Positions 29,693 to 32,917 of a stretch of DNA of 32,917 bases are shown here, in pieces; within the stretch, counting starts at the first letter, position 1, and the number at the start of each line of letters is the position of its first letter. This stretch comes from Elysia marginata (Eukaryota > Mollusca > Gastropoda > Plakobranchidae), in contig BMAT01010028.1 of NCBI GenBank assembly GCA_019649035.1, positions 75,995-108,911 of the forward strand. Reading direction: 5' to 3'. The position numbers and the translations under genes were made by a program. The notes beneath the pieces are model-generated. The model ran no database searches and had not been told where the DNA came from. It saw only the letters and a list, made by a program, of their open reading frames with translations.

Positions 29693-31158
29693 TAAATTAA
29701 TGTCTCGTTTTGTTATTTGTTTATATCTCTCACCATGATTATACCATTGAAACAGTTTAGGTAATTTTTTTAACCGTTAAATTAAAATAAACGCTCGTCT
29801 GTTCTTCCAAAACTCCTTAATAAAATATTGTGTTGATGAAACCCGTGATTCTGATATCCTTAGGATAGAATTAACTTGTTTGATTTTTCTTTTTTCTTTT
29901 TTTTTTCTTTTTTTTTTTATAGAAAATAAAAAAGATACAATTTTTTTACACAAAGCTATTTAAGCTCTAAATAAGTAGGAGTGAACTTTCTTTAAAAGTA
30001 CAAACAAGGGTTGAAGCGAAAACTTAAAACCAGATTTATGTTAAAGTAAAACTTACAAAAAACAACCCTACGTAAGAAAAACTTGCTTGACCCCATTCAT
30101 GAGCTGATATTACGTTATGACGTTTGTCATCATACGTCACGGTTTCTTTATAAGGACGTAAAGAAAGCGTCGAGATGCTGTCATGACGCTCTTGGCTAAT
30201 CTGCCTGTCTTCTACAAGTCTGGAACCGCTTTTATGTCAAATATCCTATGTTACCTTCAATATGGCCACAAGCTAAATAACGTCAAAATGAAAAAAAATG
30301 GAAGTGCTCCCTCGCGACTCTTTGGAGCGGAGGGTTTAGTAATGTTCGATTAATTTTACTTAAAGCATGCCTACCGGACAAAACGTACATTATTAGCCAA
30401 AAATATCTAACAACACACATTTAATATGAGGTAGTTATTCTTTACTTGTCAATGTATCGTACCGTGCAGCATGACAGCATGAACTAACAAAAATTATCTA
30501 ATCATCTAATCAAACCGGGTCAAGAAAAGAATAGAAAGCACAGGGAAAAACACATAAAATCCAGATGGGAATTCCAGAGCTAGTGTTATTGCTGAGTACG
30601 AGTTTATGTCTTTCTTGATGGAAAAAAAATTTTTAAAAACCCACAGATTTAAAAGAGCACTAGATTTAGTATATATTAACACCTGCTCCTGCCACTTTTA
30701 AAATGTGGCAATACGATTTAGCCAAATTTAGATTGATGAAACGTTTCACATTATGAATGAAATCTGTTTGTTACAGACGTTTGAAAAAAAATGTTAGATT
30801 CATGATGTGGTGATTTTTGCACTCAAGCACTTTAGTATTTCGTAATGTCTTTCTACCCTTGTTTTTTTTTTTAAGTTTACAGCATTGATTTTTTTTATCT
30901 TTTTCGTATTTGAAAGTTCATTTCGAGATACTTTTTAAAAATCTTGAACACTTGATGCTGAATAGGATCCTGATGAACCATATTAAAAGGCTTGCCTTTT
31001 CGATAAGACTCAGGATGTGTTTGCGTGAGAAAAAGTATTAAACGCAATACAGGACAGTTTTACAAGGTTATCGAAAAGTATGAAATAATGCAGGAAGTGC
31101 TCAAAAAACAGCACGCGGAAATCGGCTGTAATGGATGTTTTTTATCTCGACTTCTACA
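29693..31158. other. No gene or clear repeat seen
   Basis: AT-rich sequence with T runs at 29880-29920. A cluster of ACGT-type motifs (TATGACGTTTGTCATCATAC, GTCACGG) lies at about 30115-30145. No coding resemblance. Confidence 0.5.
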
Positions 31159-31480
31159 GCATGGCCGAGTGGTTAGCGCATGGGGTTCTCAATCTAGAGG
31201 TCGCGGGTTCGATTCCCGACCATGCCATGTTGCAATTGCTTTGGGAAAGCAATTTACCCTAACTTTCCCCAATACCCCCTCTCCCTCCCCACCTGTAAAA
31301 TCTGTACCCACCGAGCTACAGGCAATTGTTGAATTTGTGATATGCGCCTACAACACCCTGCATAATGGGTTTACAGTTGCATTGAAATGTACTGGTCTGC
31401 TGGGGCATGAGTGGTGCTGCTCTAGGGCGACACACTTACGCTGAGCTACGAAGTCAAATTTCCCGAAACGGGTTAATATA
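31159..31480 (+). mobile_element. SINE family A, copy 3 with tRNA-like head
   Basis: The head (31159-31228) has GCATGGCCGAGTGGTTAGCG, box B GGTTCGATTCC and 3' CCATGC that can pair with its 5' end, the best preserved tRNA-like part in the window. The core is mutated (CCTGTAAAATCTGTACC) and a CCCCTCTCCCTCCCC insertion precedes it. The body matches the copy at 12930 up to GACACACTTACGCTGAGC; the tail has diverged. The 139-codon frame that crosses it starts in flanking DNA and is not a gene. Confidence 0.87.
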
Positions 31481-31629
31481 AAGTATAAATTAAAATTTCA
31501 TAGCTACTCTTCGCTTTTAGATTAAACAGATTTTTTCTCATAAACTGGAGATACAGTTTAATGTGGATGAGTCGCACGCATCAAAAGTCTCTTACGTATT
31601 TAGACTGATGTGTGTGCTTCTAATTTTGG

Positions 31630-31976
31630 TCAAATGCTTGAAAGATTTTAAAGGTATGAAATTAGCAGAGGAGAGAAATAGTCTTTTTAGTGGAAACGCC
31701 CAAATATTTGCCCTTAGTATGATTCAAACCATCGACTTATAGATGCCTCGACACCCACCGCCTTGCCACTTAGAGAAACATAGCCTATACCTAAAGTGCG
31801 TAGTGGCGACATGGTATAAGCTATGTTTCTCTAAGTGGCAAGGCGGTGGGTGCCGACGCATCTATAAGTCGAAGGTTAGGGTCATACTAAAGGCAGACAT
31901 TTCGGGCGTTTCAACAAAAAAGCCTACTTCTCTCCATGGCTAATTTCATACCTTTAAAATCTTTCAATCATTTGAT
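31630..31976. mobile_element. Fold-back element, repeat family H, two arms head to head
   Basis: The left arm (31630-31791) and right arm (31813-31976) are inverted copies around a 21-base spacer. The inner 59 bases (31733-31791 against 31813-31871) differ at only about three sites; the outer parts are more diverged. Outer ends TCAAATGCTTGAAAGATT and AATCTTTCAATCATTTGA also pair. Single arms occur at 19354 and 29510. It could be a fold-back DNA element or two SINE-like units inserted head to head. The frame at 31743-31943 is not a gene. Confidence 0.82.
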
Positions 31977-32329
31977 TGCGCACTGGCTGCCTCTACTATT
32001 TATTCTTATTTTGTTCAAGTAATCCAATGAAACAACTGTTTGTGTTATTATTTTCAAATTGGATGGACAGATTTGGTCTGCCATCTTTCATTTCCTTTGC
32101 TCCTAAGCTCTTTGGAATTTTTAGCTTTTTATACTCAATATCTGTTAAGGCTTAATGAGAATTTTTAAAAGGAAAAAAGATAACTTTCATATGCAGAGAT
32201 ATTGATATAAACCCATCTGAGGAAATGCATTAAGTGAAGATTTACACCAACATGAAATCGCCAAAATAGAAGAAAAAAAAGCTTGAATAGATAATGAAAT
32301 GGAACAAAAAGAACAGAGTGAGAAAAAAA
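31977..32329. other. No gene recognised
   Basis: The first 35 bases (GGCTGCCTCTACTATTTATT) still match the flank of the H copy at 19354; the rest is AT-rich and unrecognised. Confidence 0.5.
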
Positions 32330-32473
32330 GATGAAGATAGAGAGAGATAAGGAGAGATAGACAGAGTGTATGAGAGAGACACACAGAAAGACAGACTGAG
32401 ACAGAGAGAAAGAGAGAGAGATAGAGAGAGAGAAGTATATAAAAATAGAGAAAGCTATCGAAACATAGAATAC

Positions 32474-32513
<40 letters not shown>

Positions 32514-32516
32514 TAA
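32330..32516. repeat. (GA)n-rich purine tract
   Basis: GA repeats with GATA and GACA interruptions, purest at 32476-32510. Arg/Glu-rich + frame and Leu/Ser-rich - frame are artefacts. Confidence 0.93.
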
Positions 32517-32871
32517 GAAAGAGAATCTTTGGAGAGTTTACTTTTTGTAATAGAACAGGCTAAAAAGTAAAAACAACAACAACAAAAACAAAATCCGCAA
32601 CAGGAGATTTTATTATGACAGGAACTAAACAATCGACAATTTTACAACATTGTCTATATTACCCAGTGCATTAAATTTGCTCCGGGCATCGTAGTTGACA
32701 CTTGCTTAAAGTTAATGCATAGTTTATTATCAGAAACTCCTAATTGAGGCAAAAAAAAAATGAAAAGCATTCAAGGTTTTGAACTGAATGGAGCCTTAGC
32801 AAGAAAACATTGCATTTGGAAAGGGAGAAAAATACATTATTCGATCTTTTTCTCGTTGCATTCCGAGCTTT
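32517..32871. other. No gene seen; short (AAC)n
   Basis: A short AAC run at 32572-32586; otherwise AT-rich and unrecognised. Confidence 0.5.
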
Positions 32872-32872
32872 T

Positions 32873-32910
<38 letters not shown>

Positions 32911-32917
32911 GCTGTTG
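32872..32917. repeat. (TTG)n microsatellite at the right edge
   Basis: TTG triplets run to the end of the window and presumably beyond it. Confidence 0.95.

Noticed and set aside
31025..31444. 139-codon + frame
   Set aside because: Most of it lies in a SINE of family A; the same SINE elsewhere has no matching frame.
32165..32632. 155-codon minus-strand frame with apparent membrane segments
   Set aside because: Its hydrophobic Leu/Ser/Phe stretches come from a GA tract read on the opposite strand.

Overview
The window looks like AT-rich, largely non-coding nuclear DNA from an animal. The best fit is a lophotrochozoan, probably a gastropod mollusc. Reasons: a coding exon with a clear intron acceptor site, no operons or ribosome-binding sites, long simple repeats, minisatellites, several tRNA-derived SINE families and decayed LINE ends. 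The taxon is inferred from the style of the repeats and the receptor family, not from a database match. Two undetermined bases at 21691-21692 show that it is an assembled scaffold.

Only one real protein-coding segment is supported: the 3' terminal exon of a rhodopsin-family G-protein-coupled receptor (2068-3393, + strand). It encodes the end of TM3 with its DRY motif, TM4 to TM7, and a long hydrophilic tail. The 5' exons (N-terminus, TM1, TM2 and most of TM3) lie outside the window or were not recognised upstream.

The rest is repeat landscape. Left part (1-9 kb): trinucleotide microsatellites, an 88-bp tandem repeat just 3' of the receptor gene, 11-bp and about 42-bp short arrays, a SINE fragment, a 260-bp inverted-terminal-repeat element (family E) and a 1-kb minisatellite with a 36-bp unit. 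Middle (9-19.5 kb): two LINE 3'-end relics, a full-length SINE of family A, two SINEs of family D with target-site duplications, single copies of repeats F, G and E whose partners lie elsewhere in the window, and a candidate MITE. Right part (19.5-33 kb): a 25-bp minisatellite, a SINE cluster with one element nested in another (21.9-23.3 kb), a long GA/GATA tract, a third family D SINE, a 34-bp minisatellite, the second copy of repeat G, a SINE of family A, and a fold-back element (family H) with a 59-bp near-perfect hairpin core.

Families A to H are labels used here for repeats found by comparing parts of the window with each other. There is no gene system or operon-like cooperation. The interest lies in the SINE families (A and B carry a CORE-SINE-like central segment), the nested insertion, the fold-back element and several paired repeats without an obvious known identity. 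No convincing new functional system was seen.
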